In this document: positions 1 to 7,690 of the stretch, in pieces
How the letters are laid out: every line of letters starts with the position of its first letter
Position numbering within the stretch: position 1 is the stretch's first letter
Origin: JBJXGC01 sp046154545
Lineage (GTDB): Bacteria > Chloroflexota > Dehalococcoidia > Tepidiformales > Tepidiformaceae
NCBI GenBank assembly: GCA_046154545.1
Contig: JBJXGC010000145.1
Coordinates: 1-19,941 of the forward strand
Direction: 5' to 3'
Length of the DNA stretch: 19,941 bases
Notes under the pieces: model-generated
Told to the model about the DNA's origin: nothing
The model's database searches: none
The model's input: only the letters and a program-made list of their open reading frames with translations
Position numbers and translations under genes: made by a program

Positions 1-753
1 AGCGCGACCGACGGCTGGGAGGAGACGAACGACAGCGACATCGTCATCTGCACGGCCGGGGCGCCACGGAAGCCGGGCATGAGCCGCGAGGAGCTGCTCA
101 ACGGCAACGCCGCCATCGTCCGGGCGAAGGTGAGCGAGGCGGCGAAGCATTCGCCGAACGCGGTCATCATCATCTTTGCGAACCCGATGGACGCGATGTG
201 CCACGTGGCGCTGAAGGCCAGTGGCTTCCCGAAGGCGCGGGTGATCGGCCAGGGCGGGATGCTGGACAGCTCGCGCTATCGCTACTTCGTGGCCGACGCG
301 GTCGGCGTATCGCCGGCGGACGTGCATGGGTATGTCATCGGCGGCCACACGGATACGACGATGGTGCCGGTGGTCTCGCAGACGCGCGTGGGCGGCGTGC
401 CGCTCACCGACCTCCTGCCGAAAGAGCAGATCGATGCGCTCGTGGCGCGCTCGATGCGGGGCGGGGCCGAGATTACCGAACTCTACAAGACAGGCAGCGC
501 CTACTACGCGCCCTCAGCCGCGACCATCGCCATGGCCGAGGCGATCCTGCTCGACCAGCGCCGCCTGATGCCCTGCTCGACGCTGCATACGGGCGAGTAC
601 GGGATCAAGGATGTCTATTCGGGGACCGTCTGCCAGCTCGGCGAAGGCGGCGTGCAGCGCACGTTCGAGCTGCCGCTGACGGCGGAGGAGAAGTCGAAGG
701 TTGTGGCCGCGGCGGACGCGACCAAGGAGCTGGTGAAGCTCATCACGGACTGA
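1..753 (+). CDS. mdh: Malate dehydrogenase, NAD-dependent (5' end cut by window)
   Basis: The visible 250 residues are the middle and C-terminal part of a lactate/malate dehydrogenase, which interconverts malate and oxaloacetate with NAD in the cytoplasm. Frame 1 is open from base 1. It reads the end of the Rossmann domain (SDIVICTAGAPRKPGMSR, with the substrate-loop arginines), then NPMD, then the GQGGMLDSSRYRYF segment typical of the family. The catalytic-histidine segment reads GGHTDTTMVPV, where most relatives have GGHGDTMVPL, so it appears one residue longer. The C-terminal part (GEYGIKDVYSGTVCQLGEGG) also fits. Malate and lactate enzymes are close paralogues; the MVP segment and overall wording favour malate. 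The true start lies upstream of the window. The gene converges on argH with 66 bases between them, in which I see no convincing terminator. Confidence 0.9.
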   Translation, partial: SATDGWEETNDSDIVICTAGAPRKPGMSREELLNGNAAIVRAKVSEAAKHSPNAVIIIFANPMDAMCHVALKASGFPKARVIGQGGMLDSSRYRYFVADAVGVSPADVHGYVIGGHTDTTMVPVVSQTRVGGVPLTDLLPKEQIDALVARSMRGGAEITELYKTGSAYYAPSAATIAMAEAILLDQRRLMPCSTLHTGEYGIKDVYSGTVCQLGEGGVQRTFELPLTAEEKSKVVAAADATKELVKLITD

Positions 754-819
754 GGCGGCAGGCGCGCGCGGCGGGTGTGTGGGACGCCGGGTGTGTTTTG
801 ACGCAAAGGTTCGAAAGGG

Positions 820-2214
820 TCAAAAGACTACCACGGCTCCGAGGAGGGCCGAGCGGAGCTGTCGTGCGGCCAGGCGGACCTGGTTGGGGGCGGTGCCACC
901 GGGGATGTCGCGGGCGGCGAGGGCCGAGTCGACATCGAGGGCGAGGATGTTGCGCTCGAAGAGGGGACTGGCGGCGGCGTAGGTTTCGAAGGGAAGCTCG
1001 TGCAGCTCACAGGAGCGGGTCTCGCACGCGCGCACCAAGGCCCCAACGACGGCGTGCGCTTCGCGGAAGGGGAGGCCCTTCTTGACGAGGTAGTCAGCGA
1101 CGTCGGTGGCGAGGGAGAAGCCAGCGCCGGCGGTCGTCCGCAGCCGTTCGAGGTTGAACTGGAGGGCGGGGAGCATGGCCGCGAAGATGGTCAGCGTGGG
1201 GACGACGACATCGCGGGCGGCGGCGATGGCGGCCTTGTCCTCCTGGAGGTCGCGGTTGTAGGCGAGGGGGAGTCCCTTCTGGACGGTGAGCATGTTCACC
1301 AGCTCGCCGTAGACGCGGCCGGTGCGGGCGCGGGCGAGTTCCGCGACATCGGCGTTCTTTTTCTGAGGCATCATGCTCGACCCCGTGGCGAATCCGTCGG
1401 GAAGGCGGACGAAGCCGAACTCGGCGCTGGCCCAGAGGACGACCTCCTCGGAGAGACGGGAGAGGTGCATCTGCGTGATGGCGCAGGCCGCCAGGAATTC
1501 GACGGCGAAGTCCCGGTCAGCGGTAGCGTCGAGGCTGTTACGAGAGACCGAGTCGAAGCCGAGTTCGGCGGCGACTGACTCGCGGTCGAGGGGGTAGGGT
1601 GACCCGGCGAGGGCGCCCGAGCCGAGGGGGAGGACGTTGGTACGCGTGCGGCAGTCCTGGAAGCGGGCACGGTCGCGGAGGAGCATCTCGCCATAGGCGA
1701 GCAGGTGGTGGCCGAGCGTGATCGGCTGCGCCCGCTGGACATGGGTATAGCCGGGCATGGGGTCGGCGGCGTGCTGCTCGCCGAGGTCGCAGAGGACGGC
1801 GACCAGGTTGGCGGCGGCGGCGATCGCCTGGTCACAGCATTCACGGACGAGCATGCGGTTGAGGAGGGCGACCTGGTCGTTGCGGGAGCGGGCCGTGTGC
1901 AGCCGCCCCGCGGCCTCGCCGATGCGTTCGCGGAGGAGGACTTCGACGTGCGTGTGGATGTCCTCCAGCTCGGGGCGCCAGGTGACCCTGAAAGCCCGGA
2001 AATCTTCGAGGACGAGGGCGAGGCCGCTGACGATGAGGTCCGCGTCCTGGCCTGGGATGATGCCCTGGCGGCCGAGCATGCGGGCGTGGGCGATGGAGCC
2101 GGCGATGTCGTGTTCGTAGAGTTCGCGGTCGGCGCCGGCGGTGAAGTCGCGGGTGAGGGCGTCCATGTCGCCTTGAAAACGGGCGCCCCAGGTGCGTTGC
2201 TCAGGCGTGGTCAC
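820..2214 (-). CDS. argH: Argininosuccinate lyase
   Basis: This 464-residue protein has the usual length for ArgH, the last enzyme of arginine synthesis, which splits argininosuccinate into arginine and fumarate as a cytoplasmic homotetramer. The start (WGARFQGDMDALTRDFTAG) is typical. HTARSRNDQVAL lies at about 106-117, GYTHVQRAQP at about 155-164, and the fumarase/lyase superfamily signature GSSMMPQKKN at about 278-287, which carries the catalytic serine loop. The start is GTG (bases 2214-2212). Its first bases overlap the stop of the upstream HAD gene as GTGA, so translation is probably coupled; I see no clear Shine-Dalgarno sequence. No other arginine gene lies in the window. Confidence 0.95.
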   Translation of the reverse strand: MTTPEQRTWGARFQGDMDALTRDFTAGADRELYEHDIAGSIAHARMLGRQGIIPGQDADLIVSGLALVLEDFRAFRVTWRPELEDIHTHVEVLLRERIGEAAGRLHTARSRNDQVALLNRMLVRECCDQAIAAAANLVAVLCDLGEQHAADPMPGYTHVQRAQPITLGHHLLAYGEMLLRDRARFQDCRTRTNVLPLGSGALAGSPYPLDRESVAAELGFDSVSRNSLDATADRDFAVEFLAACAITQMHLSRLSEEVVLWASAEFGFVRLPDGFATGSSMMPQKKNADVAELARARTGRVYGELVNMLTVQKGLPLAYNRDLQEDKAAIAAARDVVVPTLTIFAAMLPALQFNLERLRTTAGAGFSLATDVADYLVKKGLPFREAHAVVGALVRACETRSCELHELPFETYAAASPLFERNILALDVDSALAARDIPGGTAPNQVRLAARQLRSALLGAVVVF

Positions 2215-2954
2215 GTGGCAGCGGCCGCGAGCTTGGGAAGGGCGAGGAGTTCGCCCAATTCGTCGAAGACGTAATCAGGCTGGACGCCTTCGGCATCAGC
2301 GGGACTGCGGCGCCAGGCCGTGGCGATGCCGAGCCGCTGAGCGCCGGCGATGTCTTCGGCGAGCGAGTTGCCGACCATGAGGGCGGCCCGGGGGGCGACG
2401 TCCAGGGCCTGCAAGGCGTGCTCGAAGAGGGCCGGGTGCGGTTTGAGATAACCGACTTCGACGGATACCGACTCGGCGTCCCAGCCGATATCGAGGCCGG
2501 CATCGCGGAGGTCCGACCGGAAGCGGTCACGGCCAAAGGCACGGTTGGTGACGGTGGCGAGGAGGAAGCCCCGGCGGCGCAGCTCGGCGAGGACTTCCGC
2601 GGCGTCGCCGTAGGGGGCCTTGCCACCTTCGCTGCCGGACACGTAGATCGCTTCGAGAAAACGGCCAGCCGCGTCGCGTTCGAGACTGAGGCCGGCGCAT
2701 TCGAGCGCCCCCCGGGCGACCTCGGCGTAGTCGGGCTCGACGAGGTCGGTGGTGCGCGCCTGGCGCATGGCGGCTTCCATGGCGTCCCACGCGACGCGGG
2801 CGAGGAGCTGTGGGTTGTGGCCGGTGAGAGCGGCTTCGGCCAGCCACTCGGCGGCGCGGCTGGTGGCGAGGCGCCGGAACTCATCTGGTGGGGGTGCGGC
2901 CTGCGAGTGCCAGAGTGTATCGCCGATATCGAAGAGGATGGCTCGAAAACCCAT
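2211..2954 (-). CDS. HAD-superfamily hydrolase
   Basis: This 247-residue soluble protein belongs to the haloacid dehalogenase superfamily, mostly phosphatases and dehalogenases. Motif I is LFDIGDTLW at residues 8-16, with the nucleophile D9. The usual second Asp two positions later is Gly, with an Asp one place further on. A helical cap follows. Motif II is TVTNRAF, motif III the Lys in GYLKPHPALF, and motif IV is MVGNSLAEDIAGAQ. I chose the ATG at 2954 because motif I then sits at the very N-terminus, as in most relatives; a TTG at 2972 would add six residues. It is the first gene of a two-gene unit with argH, with stop and start overlapping as GTGA. The substrate cannot be told from sequence. 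A link to arginine synthesis is only positional. Confidence 0.85.
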   Translation of the reverse strand: MGFRAILFDIGDTLWHSQAAPPPDEFRRLATSRAAEWLAEAALTGHNPQLLARVAWDAMEAAMRQARTTDLVEPDYAEVARGALECAGLSLERDAAGRFLEAIYVSGSEGGKAPYGDAAEVLAELRRRGFLLATVTNRAFGRDRFRSDLRDAGLDIGWDAESVSVEVGYLKPHPALFEHALQALDVAPRAALMVGNSLAEDIAGAQRLGIATAWRRSPADAEGVQPDYVFDELGELLALPKLAAAAT

Positions 2955-2992
2955 GAAAACCCCGGCAGACAAGCTGTGCCGCGCGAGAGACC

Positions 2993-3021
2993 ATGATCAC
3001 ACGCGGAGGGTGTGCGGACAA
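2993..3021 (-). promoter_or_regulatory. Candidate promoter for HAD-argH unit
   Basis: On the minus strand TTGTCC (bases 3021-3016) and GATCAT (2998-2993) are separated by 17 bases. Each matches four of six positions of the sigma-70 consensus. Transcription would begin near 2986, leaving a leader of about 30 bases before the ATG at 2954. It is supported by sequence match only. Confidence 0.35.
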
Positions 3022-3079
3022 CGGGAACCGCCCGTGACCGGCCGGCCTCCGCCGCAGTTATTCGAAACAAAGACCGGGA

Positions 3080-3085
3080 TACACT
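3080..3085 (+). promoter_or_regulatory. Candidate -10 element for the alpha-glucan cluster
   Basis: TACACT lies directly before the first ATG (3086) and exactly six bases before a second in-frame ATG (3092). If it is a -10 element, the transcript would begin at or next to the second ATG and be leaderless. The -35 region is poor (TTATTC at 3058-3063). The same TANNNT-N6-start spacing occurs before the genes at 12491 and 13737. Confidence 0.4.
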
Positions 3086-5632
3086 ATGGCGATGCGACTC
3101 CAGGCCTGGCGGACTCTAACGGTGGAACCGGCGCTCCCAGCGGCGCTGGAACCGCTGCGGACACTTGCAGCGAACCTGCATTGGACATGGGACACGGGGG
3201 CGACGCGCCTTTTCGAACGCATGAACCCCCAGCGTTGGGAGGCTTGCAACCACAACCCGGTGCGGATGCTCCAGCTCGCCACGGCGGACGAGCTGGAGGC
3301 GCTCGCGCGGAACGACGACTTCCTGGTGCACCAGCAGACGATGCTCGAAGAGTTCGGGCGGTATATGGGCCGCGTCCCGCAGGTGGTGATGGAGGACGCT
3401 TCGGACAGCGACGTCGTCGCCTACTTCTCGTTCGAGTTCGCGCTGACCGAGAGCTTCGCGACGTACTCGGGCGGACTGGGCGTGCTGGCGGGCGACCACC
3501 TCAAGTCGGCGAGCGACCTCGGGCTGCCGCTGGTCGGGGTGAGCCTCTTCTACCGGGAGGGGTACTTCCAGCAGGTGCTCGCGCGCGATGGCTGGCAGAC
3601 GGAGGAGTATCACGCGGTAGACCCCTCCCATCACGCCCTGGCCCGCGTCCGCACGGATTCGGGTGAGCCGTTGCGCGTGAGCGTCCCGTTCCCAGGACGA
3701 GAGGTGTGGGCGGGGGTGTGGCGGCTGGACGTTGGCAGTATCCGGCTCTTCCTCCTTGATACGGACATCCCGGAGAACCGGCCAGGAGACCGGGAGATCG
3801 CGGCGCGACTCTACGGCGGCGACAGTGAGACGCGGATCCAGCAGGAGATGGTGCTGGGGATTGGCGGGGTGCGGGCGCTGCGGGCGATGGGCATGCGGCC
3901 GGCGGTCTGCCACATGAACGAGGGGCACTCGGCACTGCTGGCGGTGGAGCGCACGCGGGCGCTCATGGAAGAGGCGAAGATCCCCTTTGGGGAAGCGCGC
4001 CTGCCGGTGGCGGCGGCGACCGTCTTCACGACGCACACGGCGGTGGCGGCAGGGATCGACCTGTTCCCGCCGGAGCTGGTGCGGACCTACCTGGGCCAGT
4101 ACTACGCCGGGTTCGGGCTGGACGACCGGACGTTCCTGGGCCTGGGCCGGATGAACCCGGACGACGACCACGAGCCGTTTTCGATGGCGCTGCTGGGTCT
4201 GAAGCTGAGCCACTTCCGAAATGGCGTATCGAAGCTGCACCGCACGGTTTCGCAGCGGCTCTGGGAAGGCGCCTGGCCGGGCACACCTTCGGACGAAGTG
4301 CCGGTGGAGGCGATCACGAACGGCGTGCACCTACCGACCTGGGTCTCGCATGAGATGGCGGAGCTGTACGACCGCCACCTGGGGAGCCACTGGCGAGACG
4401 ACCCGGTGAAGGGGACTCGCTGGCAAGAGGTCGCGAACATTTCCAACGCGGAGCTTTGGCGGGTACACGAAGGCCAGCGCGAGCGCCTGGTCGCCCGGGC
4501 CCGGGCGCAGGTACGGGAGAGCCGGCTGGAACGGGGGGCGACCTCGGGGACGCCGCCACTGGACCCCCGCGCCCTGACGATCGGGTTCGCCCGGCGCTTC
4601 GCCGCCTATAAGCGGGCGAGCCTGCTGTTCCGGGACCCGGAGCGCCTCGCGGCCCTGATGAACAACCCGGAGCGTCCGGTGCAGTTCCTCTTCGCGGGCA
4701 AAGCGCACCCGCGGGACGAGCCGGCGAAGCAACTCATCCGGGAGGTCGTGACGCACAGCCGGCGACCCGAGCTGCAGGACCGGATAGTCGTGCTGGAACG
4801 ATACGATATCGACCTGGCGCGGTCGCTTGTCCAGGGGTGCGACGTGTGGCTGAACACGCCCCTGCGGCCGCTCGAGGCGAGTGGGACGAGCGGCATGAAG
4901 GCGGTGGCGAACGGGGCCCTCCATCTCAGCGTGCTCGACGGGTGGTGGGCCGAGGCCTACCAGCCGGGACTCGGCTGGGCGATCGGTGGCGAGAGCACGC
5001 ACGCTGACTCAGAAGCGCAGGACGCGCGGGACAGCGACGCGCTCTACGACCTCCTGGAACGGGAAGTGGTGCCGCTCTTCTACGAACGGCGGGAGGGGCT
5101 GCCCACGGGGTGGCTGGAGTACATGAAAGCGTCGATCGCGGCCTTCTCGCCGGTCTTCAGCACTCACCGGATGGTGGGGGAGTACGCCACCCGGGCGTAC
5201 ATGCCGGCCGCGGCAGCGTGGCGGCGGCTGACGGCGGACGGGCTGGCCGGCACACGGGAGATGGCCGCGAGACTGGAGCGTGCGCGCCGCGGCTGGGGGA
5301 CGCTCAAGATCCTGGACATCGCCGATGACGCCCAGGACGAAATCGAGGCGGGCAGACCCGTCGTGGTCACGCTGCAGGCGCACCTGGGTGAACTGGGCGC
5401 AGACGATATCCGCCCGGAAGTGGTGTTCGGCCCATGCGACGCCAGGGGAGAGGTGCGGACGGAAGGTGTGGCGCCGATGCTCCTGGTGGAATCGCGGCCG
5501 GACGGCGTGTGCCGCTACGTGGGCAGCTTCGTGGCCCGCTCAAGCGGCCGGAACGGGTACGCTGTCCGAGTGGTGCCCGCGCTCCCGCCCGGGGCCAGCA
5601 CCGCTGACACCGGCCTGGTGGCGTGGGGCTGA
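3086..5632 (+). CDS. glgP: Alpha-glucan (glycogen/maltodextrin) phosphorylase
   Basis: This 848-residue protein releases glucose-1-phosphate from the non-reducing ends of alpha-1,4-glucans, using pyridoxal phosphate. It is of the bacterial/archaeal alpha-glucan phosphorylase type rather than the classical GlgP/MalP type. Residues about 10-120 look like the N-terminal extra domain of that group (LAANLHWTWDTGATRLF). NEGHSALLAVERTR and the TTHTAVAAGIDLF segment lie in the N-terminal catalytic half. GFARRFAAYKRA, FAGKAHPRDEPAKQL and PLEASGTSGMKAVANGALHL lie in the C-terminal half; the Lys near residue 605 in the last is the expected cofactor lysine. A beta-rich tail (about 750-840) ends the protein. 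I list the first ATG; the second (3092) would remove two residues and fits a leaderless transcript. It opens the alpha-glucan cluster, 111 bases before the next gene. Confidence 0.93.
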   Translation: MAMRLQAWRTLTVEPALPAALEPLRTLAANLHWTWDTGATRLFERMNPQRWEACNHNPVRMLQLATADELEALARNDDFLVHQQTMLEEFGRYMGRVPQVVMEDASDSDVVAYFSFEFALTESFATYSGGLGVLAGDHLKSASDLGLPLVGVSLFYREGYFQQVLARDGWQTEEYHAVDPSHHALARVRTDSGEPLRVSVPFPGREVWAGVWRLDVGSIRLFLLDTDIPENRPGDREIAARLYGGDSETRIQQEMVLGIGGVRALRAMGMRPAVCHMNEGHSALLAVERTRALMEEAKIPFGEARLPVAAATVFTTHTAVAAGIDLFPPELVRTYLGQYYAGFGLDDRTFLGLGRMNPDDDHEPFSMALLGLKLSHFRNGVSKLHRTVSQRLWEGAWPGTPSDEVPVEAITNGVHLPTWVSHEMAELYDRHLGSHWRDDPVKGTRWQEVANISNAELWRVHEGQRERLVARARAQVRESRLERGATSGTPPLDPRALTIGFARRFAAYKRASLLFRDPERLAALMNNPERPVQFLFAGKAHPRDEPAKQLIREVVTHSRRPELQDRIVVLERYDIDLARSLVQGCDVWLNTPLRPLEASGTSGMKAVANGALHLSVLDGWWAEAYQPGLGWAIGGESTHADSEAQDARDSDALYDLLEREVVPLFYERREGLPTGWLEYMKASIAAFSPVFSTHRMVGEYATRAYMPAAAAWRRLTADGLAGTREMAARLERARRGWGTLKILDIADDAQDEIEAGRPVVVTLQAHLGELGADDIRPEVVFGPCDARGEVRTEGVAPMLLVESRPDGVCRYVGSFVARSSGRNGYAVRVVPALPPGASTADTGLVAWG

Positions 5633-5707
5633 GGCCCAGAAAGCAGGTAACCAGATGCGCGCCGCAAACGCCGCCCTCCTCCTTCGCAGGTGCATGCTGA
5701 TCGACTC

Positions 5708-5723
5708 GCGGGTGTTGACCCGC
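5708..5723 (+). other. Small hairpin upstream of the GH57 gene
   Basis: GCGGGT-GTTG-ACCCGC can form a six-base-pair stem with a four-base loop. The purine run AAGAAGG (5724-5730) follows directly, 13 bases before the ATG at 5744, and may serve as a distant ribosome binding site. This sits in the 111-base gap after glgP. The stem has no T-run, so it is unlikely to be a terminator and may be a translation or RNA-processing element. Confidence 0.35.
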
Positions 5724-5743
5724 AAGAAGGCTCGGCCCACGGC

Positions 5744-7690
5744 ATGACGGCCCACATCCATCTCGGGCTCGTCTTCCATCAGCATCAGCCGGTCGGGAAC
5801 TATGACTTCGTCTTTGAGGAGCTCTTCGCGAAGTCGTATGAGCCGCTGGTCGCCGGCCTCGAGCGCCACCCGGGCGTGAAGGCGGGCCTGCACTACAGCG
5901 GACCGCTGCTCGACTGGCTCGGGGCCGCAAAGCCGCAGTACCTGGCGAGGGTGCGGGCGCTCGTGGACCGGGGACAGGTGGAGGTCCTCGGCGGCGGCTA
6001 TTACGAGCCGGTCCTGGCGGCGGTGAGCGAAGCTGACCGCATCGGCCAGATGGTGAAGATGCGGACCGCTATCGAGGCGCTGTTCGGGACGGCGCCGAGC
6101 GGGATGTGGCTGCCGGAGCGCGTCTGGGAGCCGGCACTACCGACCTCGATCAACGACGCCGGGTACGCCTGGACGATCATCGACGACGTCCACTTCGAGG
6201 GCGCGGGGCTGCGCCCGGAAGAGCTCCAGGGTTGGTATCTGACTGAGGCCGAAGGCAAGACGATCGGCGTGTTCGGTTCAAGCACGCGGCTGCGCTACCT
6301 CGTGCCCTGGGGGACGGTCGATGCGTGCGTGGACTTCCTTCGCGCCGCGGGAGACCGGGCGCCGGGGTCGGTAGTGGTGATGGGCGACGACGGCGAGAAG
6401 TTCGGGGGGTGGCCGACGACCTTCAAGCATTGCTGGGAGGATGGGTGGGTGGACGCCTTCTTCGCCCGGCTCGAACAGGAGTCGCACTGGATCGAGACGG
6501 TAAAGCTGAGCGAGTGGCAGGCTTCGCACCGTCCGACGGCCCTGGCCTATCTGCCCGCGACTTCGTACATGGAGATGGGCGAGTGGTCGCTGCCGCCCGC
6601 GGAGCAGCATGAGCTGGAGCGGGCGCGGGCGATCCTGCGGGAGGCCGGGCGCGAAGACCTCGGGCGGTTCCTGCGGGGCGGACACTGGCGCAACTTCCTG
6701 GTGCGCTACCCGGAGGTGAACCTCCTCCACAAACGCCTCCTGCTGCTCTCCCAGGACGCGCATCGCGCCCAGAACAAGGAAGCGCTCGAGCACGTCTGGA
6801 ACGCCCAGTGCAACTGCCCGTTCTGGCACGGTGTGTTCGGGGGCGTCTACCTCGAGCACATCCGGCACGCGAACTTCGGGCACCTGGCGGCCGCGGACGC
6901 GGCGCTCTACCCGGGCGCCCAGCCGCCGGACGTGCGCGATTGGGACTTTGACGGCTCGGACGAGGTCTGTCTGCGGTCCGCATCGCACACGATCGTCGTC
7001 TCGCCAGCGGCGGGCGGGGCAATCCAGCACTGGGACCTGCGGAGGCAGGGCTGGCACGCGACCCATGCCATCCCGCGGCGCCCCGAGGCCTACCATCAGC
7101 GGCTGGCAGAAGCGTCAGACGACGAAGTCCGGAGCATCCATGGCAGCGTCCGGGTGAAGGACGTTGAGGCGCTGGCCAGCGTCGGAGAGTACGACCGGGG
7201 GATGCGCCTGGCGGCCCAGGAGACACTGATGGAGGCCACGGCCGGGCCTGACGACTACCGTGTGGCGCGGCTGGCCGCGCCGACCCGGGCAGATAGCTGG
7301 ACGGCCGAGGGTGGGTGTGTCGAGCTGAGCCTGACCGACGGGGTGAGCACGCTGCGCAAGCGGCTTTCGGTGAGCGAGACGCTGAAGATGAGCTGCACCG
7401 TGCCGGGCGGTCGCCGGCTCTTCAGCGAATGGAACCTGAGCCTGCCTGACTGGCCGGATGGGTCGGCGCCGCGGTTCGCTCATAGCGAAGGAGAGCTCCG
7501 CATAGAGACACCGCGCTTCGTCCTCACGGCCGGCCACAACGCGAGCGCTTGCTGGCACCACCGTCTTCACTCGGTTTCGAACACGGAAGACGGCGTGGAG
7601 CTGTCCCCGCAAGGCTGGTGCATCGTCTTCCAGGCGGACGGGGGCCACGGCGGCGGCGAGCTTGCGGTCGAATGGAGTGTCGGCTCGTGA
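5744..7690 (+). CDS. GH57 4-alpha-glucanotransferase / alpha-amylase-like enzyme
   Basis: This 648-residue enzyme matches the length and order of GH57 4-alpha-glucanotransferases of the Thermococcus litoralis type, which move alpha-1,4-glucan segments between chains. The GH57 conserved regions are visible: HQHQP at 12-16, RGQVEVLGGGYYEP in the barrel, WLPERVWEP with the likely nucleophile E125, and MGDDGEKFGGWP with the likely acid/base D215 or D216. TSYMEMGEWSLPP marks the start of the central helical domain. The C-terminal 270 residues form the beta-rich domain of this subgroup (HWDLRRQGWHATHAIPRRPE). The reading frame is open further upstream from 5690, but relatives begin close to the first strand (HLGLVFHQHQP), so I chose the ATG at 5744. 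An alpha-amylase or branching activity cannot be excluded without assay. The stop overlaps the next start as GTGA. Confidence 0.88.
   Translation: MTAHIHLGLVFHQHQPVGNYDFVFEELFAKSYEPLVAGLERHPGVKAGLHYSGPLLDWLGAAKPQYLARVRALVDRGQVEVLGGGYYEPVLAAVSEADRIGQMVKMRTAIEALFGTAPSGMWLPERVWEPALPTSINDAGYAWTIIDDVHFEGAGLRPEELQGWYLTEAEGKTIGVFGSSTRLRYLVPWGTVDACVDFLRAAGDRAPGSVVVMGDDGEKFGGWPTTFKHCWEDGWVDAFFARLEQESHWIETVKLSEWQASHRPTALAYLPATSYMEMGEWSLPPAEQHELERARAILREAGREDLGRFLRGGHWRNFLVRYPEVNLLHKRLLLLSQDAHRAQNKEALEHVWNAQCNCPFWHGVFGGVYLEHIRHANFGHLAAADAALYPGAQPPDVRDWDFDGSDEVCLRSASHTIVVSPAAGGAIQHWDLRRQGWHATHAIPRRPEAYHQRLAEASDDEVRSIHGSVRVKDVEALASVGEYDRGMRLAAQETLMEATAGPDDYRVARLAAPTRADSWTAEGGCVELSLTDGVSTLRKRLSVSETLKMSCTVPGGRRLFSEWNLSLPDWPDGSAPRFAHSEGELRIETPRFVLTAGHNASACWHHRLHSVSNTEDGVELSPQGWCIVFQADGGHGGGELAVEWSVGS

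Noticed and set aside
754..819. Possible terminator between mdh and argH
   Set aside because: There is a short direct repeat (GGGTGTGT twice) and a TTTT run, but I found no stem long enough to call a hairpin.
198..1085. 295-codon plus-strand frame across the mdh/argH junction
   Set aside because: It is Arg/Gly-rich, runs out of frame through mdh and antisense through argH, and has no domain.
1000..1578. 192-codon plus-strand frame rich in Gly, Glu and Asp
   Set aside because: It is the antisense of argH. The Gly/Glu-rich composition is the complement of Pro/Leu/Ala codons.
3116..4330. 404-codon open frame on the minus strand
   Set aside because: It lies entirely antisense to glgP, is rich in Arg, His, Pro and Val, and has no recognisable domain. 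Long antisense frames are expected in such GC-rich genes.
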